Assembly: GCA_002049455.2 (NCBI GenBank)
Contig: KV918821.1
Location: forward strand, 176,501 to 240,500
Direction of reading: 5' to 3'
Length of the DNA: 64,000 nt
DNA from: Porphyra umbilicalis
Lineage: Eukaryota > Rhodophyta > Bangiophyceae > Bangiales > Bangiaceae
Shown: positions 1-9,213 of the stretch, one piece after another
How positions within the stretch are numbered: the first letter of the stretch is position 1
Layout of the letters: each line of letters opens with the position of its first letter
The notes under the pieces: model-generated
The model's database searches: none
Told to the model about the DNA's origin: nothing
The model's input: the letters and a program-made list of their open reading frames with translations, nothing else
Program-made: the position numbers and the translations under genes

Positions 1-1229
1 GCAGGAGTCGGATGAAGCAGCACACAATCAGCGACACACAGAACAAGGGTCAACGTACCGCCCGTGCCAGTCAGCACCGTGCTGTCGGAGTATCCATACA
101 GGCCCAACACCTTGGTACCCTCTTGCAGCGTGTCCCTCACGTCGTTGCATGCGTCAAAGTAGGCTGCACTGTCGTAGGGCCCCGACCAGACGTGATCGTC
201 ATTGACGTCAGCGTCGTCAGGGCCGTTCGCACCCCATCGCAGTTGTTCAGCGCGCGCGTGCAGTACCAGCTGCTGCGCCACGTTAAAGGCGTCGCAATCA
301 AGCAGGTGGTACGTATTGTCCGCAATGACGATAGGCACAGACCGCAACCCTAGCGCCTCCACCGTCCGCCGCATCTCGTTCCGGATAGCCTTCCAACAGG
401 CCGTTTTGCTCAGGAACCGGTCGGCGAGCGCCTCGTCGCCACCAGCGTCACGTTCAACGGCACGCAGAACGGCGTAAAAGTCGTTGGTTTGTTGACGGCC
501 AAGCCCGGCCCCGTTGGCGGTGCACGCGTACGTGAACACACGCCGCAAACAAGGCGTGGCAAAGCACGGCAGGTAGCCGATGTCGTCTCGACCAGAAAAG
601 ACCGGTTCGGCGCGGTCCACGTCGTGCAGTGAGTTGTACCATTCAAGAACCCGTCCGCTCAGGGAGGCTCCATAGTCCATCTCACCGTGCACCTCCACAG
701 GCGCCTGCACGCGCAACGACTCGACAAAGACGGTGTTGACGTTGGGTCTGTTGTCCTCGTCGGGACTGTCTCCAGCCGGCGAGTCCTCTTCAGACTCGTA
801 CTCCTCGTCCGAGTCCGTAACCGGCGTGCTGCCGTCGGAGCCCTCGTCCTCGTCGCTCTGGCTCAAAGCCGAGTGTCTGCTGCACGTCCTCGCATCGTGT
901 GGACACTCGTCGGCAGTGGTACTCGGCGAAGCGCTGCTGCCGGACGACCTTCCGCCGCCGTGTGGAGTGCCATCTGCATCGTCTCCGTCGTCGACGTCGC
1001 CGGGAGAGACATCGCCTGCGGCACCACAGGCGCCGGCAACGCCGCCGGCGTCGAAGACGCTCCCGCCGTCGTCTTCGGGGTCGTCAGCCCTCTCGTTAGT
1101 GCCGAGGGCCACTGCGTCGGCTTCGTTAACATGATCAGGGGGATGCACTTGGATGTGGTGGTGCAGTCCATTGAGCACAGCAAACGTCCTGCTGCACGTC
1201 ATGTACGGGCACTGGATATGCGGCGCCAT
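1..1229 (-). CDS. C2H2 zinc-finger, Plavaka-like transposase, N-terminal part (runs off left edge)
   Basis: From an ATG at 1229 the minus strand stays open to the window edge (409 codons without a stop), so the gene is partial. Residues 7-29 form a classical C2H2 finger, C-x4-C-x12-H-x3-H. An acidic, Ser/Asp-rich linker follows (about residues 35-165), then a structured part with motifs such as DDIGYLPCF and, close to the edge, KVLGLYGYSDSTVLTGTGG. A C2H2 finger at the N-terminus followed much later by a 'Y-S-D-x-T' segment after a hydrophobic strand is the architecture known from Plavaka/KDZ-related transposases; the match is by eye and distant. The plus strand of the same stretch has only low-complexity frames. 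The catalytic C-terminal half would lie outside the window. Confidence 0.5.
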   Translation of the reverse strand, partial: MAPHIQCPYMTCSRTFAVLNGLHHHIQVHPPDHVNEADAVALGTNERADDPEDDGGSVFDAGGVAGACGAAGDVSPGDVDDGDDADGTPHGGGRSSGSSASPSTTADECPHDARTCSRHSALSQSDEDEGSDGSTPVTDSDEEYESEEDSPAGDSPDEDNRPNVNTVFVESLRVQAPVEVHGEMDYGASLSGRVLEWYNSLHDVDRAEPVFSGRDDIGYLPCFATPCLRRVFTYACTANGAGLGRQQTNDFYAVLRAVERDAGGDEALADRFLSKTACWKAIRNEMRRTVEALGLRSVPIVIADNTYHLLDCDAFNVAQQLVLHARAEQLRWGANGPDDADVNDDHVWSGPYDSAAYFDACNDVRDTLQEGTKVLGLYGYSDSTVLTGTGGTLTLVLCVADCVLLHPTP

Positions 1230-1964
1230 CACCGTGCACGCGAGTGGCAGGCACGTCGTGAACGAGGGACCACGCCGTGGCGAAGGAGCACGGCGTCAGC
1301 AACTCAGCTCCCACACGATGCGCGAGGAGACGGGAACCTCGCGCACCTCTTTCACAGATGCGTGCGCCACACCAAGAGATGCCGTCACCGTGGCCGGCAC
1401 GACCACCCACGGAAATGGGGGGCATGCGACCCTGCAGTGCACAGGACGCCACGCTGCAACCGTTCCCCCTCTCGGCCCGCTCTCCCAGAAATGCTCCTGG
1501 CACGGCGCGTGTCTTTTTGCCGCGTTTCGACAGTGTGCAAGACCCGCGACGTTGCGCAATCTGTAAATAAGAATGCCACGAATTACGCACTCTCAACGGG
1601 AACATCAAAATTTGGGGGATCGGCGCGAATCGTGTGGGCACGACGGGCCCCTCAAGCCTCCAGCGGTCGCCTCATTCTTGGTGCTGTTGAGATGCCCTTT
1701 CGTGGCGGATGTGCCCGTTCGACCCACGAGCCTCGGGAGTGTCTGGCAGCAGCCCCCGCCTTTGTGGCCATCACGACGCGTTCCGCCTGCTGCCGCACAG
1801 ATGCCACTGCAGCGGCCCCTGCGGCCCCACAGCCACCTTGCGAGTGGCACGCGAGCCTGAGAGGCAGCCGCAGGAGCGAGGAAGTAGCCTCCGTATCTGG
1901 AGGCGCCGCGGCAGGCGCTGGTGCCCCCGCGGCCACCGTTTCTACTACGGCCACCGCCGGCGTG

Positions 1965-2815
1965 CCGCCGTGGTGACAAACACGGCGGCCGCCGTTGTTC
2001 CCCGTCCCTACTGCCACGGCCACTGTCGGTGAGCCGCCGCGGCCCCCAGCGTAGCAGAAGCCGCTATTGGTTGTGGCGGCTCGGCCCCGGCCGCTCCTTC
2101 TTCCGCTCCTGCCCAAGCCGCCATCGCTGCCCACCGCGGTCGCCGTGTCCTCCAGGGCCACCGCGTGCGTGCCGCCCCGATGACGAACCCTGCGGCCGCC
2201 GTCCTGGCCCGCCGCTGCAGCAACGGCCACCATTGGCGAGCCGCTTCCGCGACGGCCACTGGTCGTGAGCCGCTGCGGCCGTCGTCACGGCGGCCGCCGT
2301 TGTTTCCCACCGCTGCCGTCGCTGGCGATACGGCCGCCGCGGAGACGTCATCACGGCGGCCGCGGCCACCACCGGCGTGCCGCCAAGGATACCGTCACGG
2401 CGGCTGCCGTGGTTGCCACCGGCGGCAAGCCGCCGCGGCCGCCAACAGGACGGCCGCCTTTGCTGCCCGCCGCTGCAGCGGACGCGGCGACCAACACGGC
2501 GGCTGCAGTCGCCGCCGTCGTCACGGCGGCCACGGCGACCGCCGGCGAGCCACCGTGACCACCAACACGGCGGCCGCAGTCGTTGCCCGCCGCTGCCGCC
2601 GCTGGAACCACGGCCTCCGCCGGCGAGACGCCGGTACGATCATCATGGCGGAGGCCACTGTGGCCCACCGCTGCCCATGCTGGCGACACAGCCGCCGCGG
2701 CGACGTCATCACGGCGGTCGCGGCCACCACCGGCGTGCCGCCGAGGCTACCGTCACGACGGCCGCCGTTGTTGCCGCCGCGAGCGAGCCGCCGCGGCCAC
2801 CAGTATGGCTTCGGA
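1965..2815. repeat. Degenerate GC-rich tandem repeats
   Basis: This stretch is built of imperfect copies of GGCGGCCGCCGTTGTTGCC-like units. A larger duplicated block is also visible: the GACGTCATCACGG block at 2344 recurs at 2702, a spacing of 358. On the minus strand the units read as a Gly/Arg/Val-rich peptide of about 26-30 residues (core GGRRV..HGGTPAVAVV) that recurs in all three frames, so neighbouring units are out of phase. No single frame carries through. The 1230-1960 stretch before it holds only low-complexity frames and no gene I can support. Confidence 0.55.
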
Positions 2816-3140
2816 CGCCGTCGCGTTCTGCCGCCGTGAAGCGGCAGTGTGCACAGTCGAGCGCGTCCTTTTTCGACGTGTGCTTGTTCCTGCTTCACTC
2901 CTTCTGCGTCTCTATTATCAGTATCTTCAAAAAGCATGTCCTTACAAGCATATGAGTTGGCCAGACACGATTGGCGGACGCGTGTCGCAGTGTTATTTAT
3001 ATTATGTCCCATCACGACCACCGCTCATGCGGCGCAACGAGAAAAATGAACAAGGATGTGTGCACACGCAAACTAGCGCCACGCCTGTCACGCATACGAA
3101 CCCCATGCACCTGGTGTGCTCCTTGACATAGAACCTCGCA

Positions 3141-3827
3141 TCACACGCGCTCGGGACCGCGGATGCGCCGCGCGAGCGCCATGTCCTTAGCCATCAGCTT
3201 CTGGCGCCCGCCGTGAACAGCACACTAGACGCTGTCCTCCATCACGCCGACAATGTAGTCCTCAGCGGCTTCTTTCAGCACAACGAGAGCGGTAGACTGG
3301 AACTTCAGGTCCGTCTGGTAGTTCTGGGCCACTTCCTTGACGAGGCGCTGAAAAGGCTTCGTAGGTATGAGCAGCTCGGTGGACCGCTGGAACCTACGGA
3401 TCTCCCGCAGTGCGACGGTTCCGGGGCGGTAGCGGTGCGCCCTCTTGACGCTGGCCGCTGGGTTAGCCGGCGGCGCGTGCGTGGCGTCATGAGATCGCTG
3501 CACCGCCTGCTGCTGCTCCGCCGCGCGCACCGCATCCGCCTGCACGAACGCCTTAGATCCGCGACAAGAGGCGGCAGTGCCGCCAGCAGAACCGGTTGCC
3601 CCTGCCACCGCCGACCGTGCGCGAGCGGCAGCATTGCCAAGTCGCACAGCATTGCGCGCAGCTGACAGCGCCAGGGAGGCGCGGATGCCGGGCGCTAGCC
3701 CGTTCATACGGCGCCCGTCGCGCGTCTGGCCACCAAGGCACTTCAAACCCACAACTCTCTTGCCGGCGCGGGTAGGGGTGGGCTCGGGCGTTACGCTCCG
3801 CGTGGCAGGGGTCTTGGTACGGCCCAT
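3141..3827 (-). pseudogene. Divergent histone H3 (CENH3-like) with in-frame TAG
   Basis: The start is the ATG at 3827 because the N-terminus [11 protein letters not shown] resembles the H3 start. A long tail of about 130 residues (canonical tail about 38) leads into the histone fold: [16 protein letters not shown], then [37 protein letters not shown] and VGVMEDSV. The next codon (3225-3227) is TAG, where H3 proteins have Leu before Cys-Ala. The frame then continues as CAVHGGRQKLMAKDMALAR, RIRGPERV and a TGA at 3141-3143, so the rest of the fold (loop 2, helix 3) is preserved downstream of the stop. The extended tail and divergent core suggest a centromeric or other replacement variant, but loop 1 is not lengthened as in typical CENP-A, so the variant class is uncertain. 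Translation stopping at TAG would lose the last 27 residues. Alternatives are readthrough or a sequence error. Confidence 0.8.
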
Positions 3828-3965
3828 GGAGCCGGCTGATTGCGGCACACGGGCAGCGGTGACGCAAAAGGCTACAACAAGGTGGAGCCCCACCGATGGC
3901 GATGCGACGCTGTGGGGGGGGGGAAACAAGGAGGTGTGCAGACATGAAACTGGTTGGGGACAGGG

Positions 3966-3973
3966 TATATATA
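3966..3973 (-). promoter_or_regulatory. TATA box of the histone H3 variant gene
   Basis: A perfect TATATATA lies about 140 bases upstream of the ATG at 3827 on the minus strand, in an otherwise GC-rich region. Position and rarity of AT runs here support a core promoter element. Confidence 0.5.
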
Positions 3974-4472
3974 CTCTCTCGCCCTCCACCCTCCCCTTCG
4001 TCACGGGCATTCCGACGCCACCCCCGAGAGACACGATGCGCCCGGCCGGCGCCCCTGCGGTGCGAGTGGGTGCCTCAGCGCCCTCGCCGCAGCGCTTCGT
4101 CGCCGCTAGTGGTACGGATCAGCATTCCCTCGCGTCAGAGCCCCCGAGGAGCGTCCTTCCCCTGCGCTCAGACAGAGCCACCCCAGCCAGACGCGCGGCC
4201 CCGGCCACGCCGGCTTTCTCCCGTCGACCCGAACGTGACCCCGGTGCCACCCGGATGCACCGGATGGTGTGACCCCCACCGAAGCCCGACGAAACACAGG
4301 GTACGTCGACGAGAGAAGCAGGATGCACCGACTTGCGTGCCTCACACGGCGCTTCACGGAGGGGGGGAGAGCAGAGTCGGGGATGCACGACCTTACTCAC
4401 AGCGACGGTCAGTCTGAGGCTTTGCTGATCCGCCTCTCACGAATGGATAACATTGGCTGCCTTGCTTTCCAC

Positions 4473-4567
4473 AGCCACCGACCAGCTCGCAATCGAGTCT
4501 CAAGACTTCCACAGTGATTTTCAGAGCCACCGACCAGCCCACAATCGAGTCTCAAGACTTCCAAAGT
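4473..4567. repeat. 52-base tandem duplication
   Basis: Two copies beginning AGCCACCGACCAGC start at 4473 and 4525 and differ at only a few bases. The surrounding gene-free stretch (3830-5067) shows short low-complexity frames only. Confidence 0.8.
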
Positions 4568-5134
4568 GCCATACTTCGGAAATGGAGAAGACACACGTGA
4601 TCTGATTGGCACCGTGCCTTCTGGCCAATGGGTGGGCCCCACTCGTAAGGTACGCCTGAGTGGGCTGCTCTTTTGACATGCGACCGCCCCACTGGGGGGA
4701 GGTAAAAAAGCAGCCACTCAGGGTCGACCAACTCAGGATAGTCGCATACTACGATCTCTTCGCACCGCTGGGCGTTTTTTCTTGCTGTTGGCCCAAGGGA
4801 GATACGGTTGAGGGGTCGCGAGCAAGCCGCCCGCAGGGGGACCCGTGAGGCCGCGATTCTGGTGCTCGGTCGGGCACGACCTGCAGCAGCCGCACGATGC
4901 GGCAACACCCCTTTAGGGGTGCGCCAACGACGAGCCCTGTGTCGACGCCATCATCAGTGCTCCACAGAGCATTTCATGGGCCCATCTCCCGGGATCGACC
5001 CATGCTGGCGCCCTCTCTTGCACGCCTTCCACCGCCCTCTCCCGCACGGCTGAGTTGCACCCGTCTCTGTTGGAACGTCATGCTTAACGCCGCTGTAAGC
5101 CCTCCTGCTGTAAAAAGCAAAATTCAAGAAACCA

Positions 5135-5229
5135 GGTATTGACAGGGTTCGAACCCCCGACTCCCGGACGCGACCCGAAGGTCACGCCTAATGAAAGTGG
5201 GTGCCTTACTTCCCACTAGGCTACCCATG
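5135..5229 (-). other. tRNA-like segment inside the Copia LTR (A-box/B-box)
   Basis: On the minus strand a near-consensus A box (TAGCCTAGTGG) is followed about 60 bases on by a B box (GGTTCGAACCC), with a variable-arm-like hairpin (GTGACC-TTCG-GGTC) between. The acceptor stem does not pair convincingly, so this is not a normal tRNA gene. The same arrangement is kept in the LTR of copy 2 (42104-42198). It may be a tRNA-derived SINE remnant or a pol III promoter carried in the LTR. Confidence 0.35.
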
Positions 5230-5803
5230 CGACTTCCTCGCGGTTTGGTGACCGCTGGTGCATTCGACATTTGTACCCGTGCGATTTTGAGAGAATTTTT
5301 TGCGATTTCACATTTTTTGTTCTTGCGCTTCTGATGCTTTGATTTGCGTGGGCTTCGCTTTGATCCCTGATGCTTTGATTTGGTGAGCGTTTTGATTTAG
5401 AGTGTGGGCGGGCGCGGGCGCGTGCGCGGGCGAGCTGCTTGGGCTGCGTGGTGGGCTTGAGTGCTCCGACTTGGACTACTTGAGGAGTGCCCTTGATGGG
5501 AAGAGGGGCGCTTTGGAGAGACAACCAACAAAGCACGTTCGCACACATACACACAAGCTCAAGCCACTAGGGAGTTTAAACAACCAGGTCGGGGCAACCG
5601 TTTGTGGCTATTTTGTAGGAAGAGCTTACGGTAAATTATTTGCAACGTCGAGTTGGACGGGGGGTTTAAACAGCTGAGTTGGGGTTGTGGCAGTCGCCTT
5701 GCCGGGTGCACGTGTCCCCGTCGCCTCGACCGCTTCACTGTCGGACAGCGTGCATCCGTCTCCACGAGCGGATGTGGCCATCTGCGCGGGGGCGGGCACC
5801 ACG

Positions 5804-7642
5804 ATGGTCTCCATCAAGGACTTTTCTCTTCGGGAGCTGCAGCGTACGCGGCGTCGGCTGCGCCGCGAGGTACTGGTGCGCCACATCGCGGGGGAGGGCG
5901 TGGTTGCACTTGGGCCTGTGCTGCTCCGCCTGTTGCGCGTGCGCCGAGACGTGCGCTGTCTGATGGAGCGCGTGCGGGGCGTGAGCGCGACGTCGTTCAA
6001 CCTCGGCACTTTTTCGACGGAGCAGGCTCTGTCTCTTTTTCGGGTCAAGCCTGCCGACGTCGGGCGCGTCGCTGGGCTTCTCCACCTGGAGGATGAGGTG
6101 TACCCTGGCAGGCACCGCGAGTCTGGCATCGAGAGGCTGTGCATCATGCTTCGGCGCCTCTCTTCACCCGCGCGTTGGGTGGATCTGGAGGGGCTCTTTG
6201 GGCGCCGCAGCTCGGCGCTGTGCGCCATATTTTTAGAAACCCTCGAGGTCCTTCTCACGCGCTGGGAGGGTGCCTTTTGCTCTTGGCGACGAGATTTGAT
6301 GGGGGAGCGGGCTGGTACATACGCAGAGTGCGTTTTGGAAAAAGGGGGTGCCATTGACAACTGTGTCGGTTTCATTGATGGCACAGGCATCTTTGTCGCG
6401 CGGCCCGGGGAGGGGCTGCAGCGCAGTGTCTACAGCGGGCACAAGAGGACGCATATGCTCAAGTTTCAGTCGATTGTGACCCCCGACGGGCTTCTGTTTC
6501 ATCTGGCGGGACCTGTCGAGGGACGGCGGCACGACATCACGCTGTACCCGGACGCTGGGACGGACGAGATGCTTGACGCAGGACTGCTGGTGCACGGGGT
6601 GCGCTACTGCCTCTTTGGTGACAGTGCGTATCTGGCGCGGCCCTGGTTGCAGGTGGCCTTCCCGTCAGGGCCCGGGGTGGAGCTGGATGAGGAGGAAGAG
6701 GCCTACAACGTGGATATGGCGGGTGTGCGGGTGGCTGTCGAGTGGGGGTACAAGGAGGTGAAGCAGGTGTTCACCAGCCTCGACTTCAAGCGGAAGCTGA
6801 AAATACAGGAGGGGCCTGTGGCGGTGGTGTACCGGGCGGCGGTCTTCTTCTGGAATATCCGCTGCTGTCTGTATGGCGGGCAGACGGCCACGTTTTTCAA
6901 GTGCGCACCTCCTAGCGTGGAGCGGTACCTCTCACTGCCGTACAGGACGGCAGTTGGGCGCAGGGTGGAGGGGGAGGCACGTGGGCGGGAGTGTGGGATG
7001 CGGGGGGGTGGGGGGGGCCTGCGGGATGCGGGGGTGGGGGGGGGGGGGAGTGTGGGATGCGGGGGGAGGGGGGGGAGGGGAGGAGTGTGGTATGCGGGGG
7101 GGGGGGGGGGGACTCGTGAGTGGGGCGTAGCGCACCATTTTGCCGCCGTCGGCGGTGGCGGCTCGGGCGTGCGGCGCCGCGCCGTTTCCCGGGCGGCCGG
7201 CGCAGCCGGCGACCCCACGGGCCGCCCCCACCGCCGTGGCCGACGGCGGCAGCGAGGGTGGCGGTCACGGGCGGTGGGGGACGCGGCCCGTGGGGTCGCC
7301 GGCTGCGCCGGCCGCCCGGGAAACGGCGCGATGTGTCGGGCGTACGCTCAAAACTACAACGTGTGTCAAGGACCACAGCACACACAAAAAAAACAGAAAG
7401 CACCAGACGCGCCCGGCTGCGGCGCCCCCCCCCAAGCCCGCGCCCCAGTTCCCCCACCCCCCCCCACGCGCTCACTTGTCAAGTCGCCGCACGAGTGCCG
7501 CAATGAGGTCCAGGATGCGGGCACGTTCTTCACGGTCAGAAGCCGCGGCTGCCAGCGCATCCGCCGCGGCTCGGCGGCTCGTGGCCTCTCTCGCCTCTTG
7601 CCGTCTCGCTTCTGCCAGGTACGCCTCGCGCTCGTGCTGTAG
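5804..7642 (+). CDS. Harbinger transposase (DDE_Tnp_4 type)
   Basis: Catalyses cut-and-paste transposition. I chose the ATG at 5804; an in-frame upstream extension to 5687 is Ala/Pro-rich and unconvincing. Counting from 5804, the catalytic acids are D192 (GFIDGT), D273 (YCLFGDSAYL) and E313 (VEWGYKEVKQVF), with FHLAGPVEGRRHD near 232-244. The N-terminal third is helical and Arg-rich, as in PIF/Harbinger nucleases. The recognisable domain ends near 6960. From there the frame runs through G-rich repeats and a large inverted repeat and overlaps the Myb gene by about 170 bases, so the true C-terminus is probably shorter or spliced. All catalytic residues are present, so the gene could be active. 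Confidence 0.88.
   Translation: MVSIKDFSLRELQRTRRRLRREVLVRHIAGEGVVALGPVLLRLLRVRRDVRCLMERVRGVSATSFNLGTFSTEQALSLFRVKPADVGRVAGLLHLEDEVYPGRHRESGIERLCIMLRRLSSPARWVDLEGLFGRRSSALCAIFLETLEVLLTRWEGAFCSWRRDLMGERAGTYAECVLEKGGAIDNCVGFIDGTGIFVARPGEGLQRSVYSGHKRTHMLKFQSIVTPDGLLFHLAGPVEGRRHDITLYPDAGTDEMLDAGLLVHGVRYCLFGDSAYLARPWLQVAFPSGPGVELDEEEEAYNVDMAGVRVAVEWGYKEVKQVFTSLDFKRKLKIQEGPVAVVYRAAVFFWNIRCCLYGGQTATFFKCAPPSVERYLSLPYRTAVGRRVEGEARGRECGMRGGGGGLRDAGVGGGGSVGCGGRGGRGGVWYAGGGGGTREWGVAHHFAAVGGGGSGVRRRAVSRAAGAAGDPTGRPHRRGRRRQRGWRSRAVGDAARGVAGCAGRPGNGAMCRAYAQNYNVCQGPQHTQKKQKAPDAPGCGAPPQARAPVPPPPPTRSLVKSPHECRNEVQDAGTFFTVRSRGCQRIRRGSAARGLSRLLPSRFCQVRLALVL
7178..7330. repeat. 46-bp perfect inverted repeat between convergent Harbinger genes
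   Basis: Arms 7178-7223 and 7285-7330 are exact reverse complements, with weaker pairing continuing inward (CCCCCACCGCC opposite GGCGGTGGGGG). Transcripts from either side would fold into a long GC hairpin. A role as bidirectional terminator or small-RNA source is possible. Confidence 0.8.
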
Positions 7643-8617
7643 CTTTCGCTCTTCGAGGTCAAGCCGCCGCTCCTCGGCAGAGCAGCGCCGCTCCTCGGCC
7701 TTCCGCGAGCTCTCCGCGCTGCTTCTGACAACCTCCAGCAGCTCCTCCTCCTTCTCGTCCTCGATCTCCGCCCGGCGGCGGGAGCGCCCCGCAGCAGGCG
7801 ATCTTGTGGTGCCGCCACCGTCTTCCCCCCCCTCCCGCTTCTCCTCTCCGTCCCCATCGGCTGCCACACCAGCATCCCGCTCCTCCCGGCGTCGGACGCG
7901 CCGCGCCAGGGCCGAACGACGAGCATCTGCGCCGGCCTGTAGGAGTGCATTCTCTTTCTTGGTCGTCTCGCCCTTGGCCTTGGCCGCGCGCAGCCGGCTG
8001 TCGTTCATGGCCGAGCACGCGTCCGCCATCAGCTTTTCCATCTCCGTCACTTCCTCTACAGTCCCGCTCTTCTTGGCCACGGCCGCCTCCTTTTTCTCAA
8101 ACTTCGCCTTGAGGAGCTTGAAACGGTCCTTGACGGCTTTGCCGTCCACGTGAAAGGGCTTAGCCGGCTGCTGGTTGAAAAGGTCCGCCGCCCGCTCGTA
8201 GGTCTCCTCGCCCTTGCCCCACTCGGCCAGGTGGGCGCCGGCCATTGTCACCACCGACGCGCAAAGCAGATCCACACGAATCCCATCTGTTCTGACAGGC
8301 CAGACACGGCGCTTCTTGGGAGGCGGCGCCGCGTTGCCGTCCTTGTCCACCTCCTCCACGTCGCTCGGGCTACTGCTCGGTCGGGCCGCCGTTGGCGCCG
8401 GGGGAGGGGAGGCACCACTGCCGCCCGAGAGAGGGGGGCCAGGAAGAGCGGCGCCTCCCGTGCCCAACCCAGCGCCACGTCGGGGGGGAGCAGGGGACGG
8501 GACAGAGGAGGCGCCCGCGCCGCGCCCGGCGGGGCGCTCGGGTGGGGAGGGGGCTGCACGGGTGGAGGTGTCCGCAGCACCCGCCGTGTCCGCAGCGTCC
8601 CCATCGGGTGACCCCAT
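7472..8617 (-). CDS. Harbinger Myb/SANT-like DNA-binding protein
   Basis: 381 residues from the ATG at 8617. A Pro/Ala/Gly-rich N-terminus with a basic stretch PPPKKRRVW (likely nuclear signal) is followed by a trihelix/Myb-like domain at about residues 108-190 (WPVRTDGIRVDLL ... AEWGKGEETYERAADLF ... KAVKDRFKLLKAKFEKK). The C-terminal half is a long charged coiled coil (DEKEEELLEVVRSS ... EERRLDLEERKLQHEREAY). In PIF/Harbinger elements such a protein brings the transposase to the nucleus and the element ends. It lies on the opposite strand to the transposase inside the same TIRs. The frame is intact. Confidence 0.85.
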   Translation of the reverse strand: MGSPDGDAADTAGAADTSTRAAPSPPERPAGRGAGASSVPSPAPPRRGAGLGTGGAALPGPPLSGGSGASPPPAPTAARPSSSPSDVEEVDKDGNAAPPPKKRRVWPVRTDGIRVDLLCASVVTMAGAHLAEWGKGEETYERAADLFNQQPAKPFHVDGKAVKDRFKLLKAKFEKKEAAVAKKSGTVEEVTEMEKLMADACSAMNDSRLRAAKAKGETTKKENALLQAGADARRSALARRVRRREERDAGVAADGDGEEKREGGEDGGGTTRSPAAGRSRRRAEIEDEKEEELLEVVRSSAESSRKAEERRCSAEERRLDLEERKLQHEREAYLAEARRQEAREATSRRAAADALAAAASDREERARILDLIAALVRRLDK

Positions 8618-9213
8618 CGCAGTGATGTCGACGGACGCCTCTCGCCGACGCCGGGCGAATGGCCGGCACGCACACAGGTGCGGCTCTTAGGTACGGGGGG
8701 AACAGGCGGTTGCCTGGCAGGACGACGGAGGGACCTCACTCGCGCAGACCCAGAGGGGAGCCCGCCGGGCGGAAAGGGGGCGTGCGCATCGCCGTGGCCG
8801 AGAAATCGACGCCAGTGCGCCACACGTGTCACGATACGTCGAGAGAAACGATCCCCCGATGTCAACGCAGGAACGCCTCTGATAGCGAGAAATGGTAACC
8901 CATTCGTGGGATCCCTGGGCTGGATCTGCATACGTGGCATACGTGGCGTGCCACGCTAACGATTTTCTTCCCACAAACGGGTTGTTTAAACTCCCTACTC
9001 AACCACTTCACCGTGGTCCCCCATCCCCTATCCCCACTGCGTTTCAACAGGTTATGGGCCCAGAGCCGGGGCTGTGACAAGGGCAAGGTGTGCCAGACGG
9101 CGTCGCGGCGGTCACGACAAGTGCGAAGAAGACGAGTGCAAGGTGGTTCAAGAACGTGATGGTCAAGGCGCAAGGTTCGGCAAGATCGGGACGCGCTACG
9201 ACAAGCAGGCATC

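Larger units (their letters stand above)
5569..8996 (+). mobile_element. PIF/Harbinger DNA transposon, complete (3428 bp)
   Basis: Perfect 17-bp terminal inverted repeats AGGGAGTTTAAACAACC (5569-5585; inverted at 8980-8996) are flanked by the 3-bp duplication ACT (5566-5568 and 8997-8999). The empty site is seen in Copia copy 2 near 42529-42533. The element encodes the two proteins typical of the superfamily, a DDE transposase (plus) and a Myb/SANT-like protein (minus), arranged convergently with a strong inverted repeat between them. Confidence 0.92.
5068..9049 (+). repeat. 5' LTR of Copia copy 1, split by Harbinger element
   Basis: Without the insertion the LTR is about 551 bases (5068-5568 plus 9000-9049), matching the 545-base LTR of copy 2 (42037-42581) along its whole length. 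Termini TGTTGGAA and TTTCAACA form the usual TG...CA inverted ends. The sequence after it, GGTTATGGGCCCAGAGCC at 9050, is in the position of the primer-binding site; AGAGC fits a tRNA-Met-type PBS, the rest only loosely. Confidence 0.85.

Noticed and set aside
687-1976. Long plus-strand frame of 429 codons
   Set aside because: Shadow of the minus-strand C2H2/Plavaka-like gene and of GC-rich sequence; no domain and improbable composition.
5135-5229. Functional tRNA gene
   Set aside because: A and B boxes are present but the acceptor and anticodon stems do not pair, and the segment belongs to the LTR.
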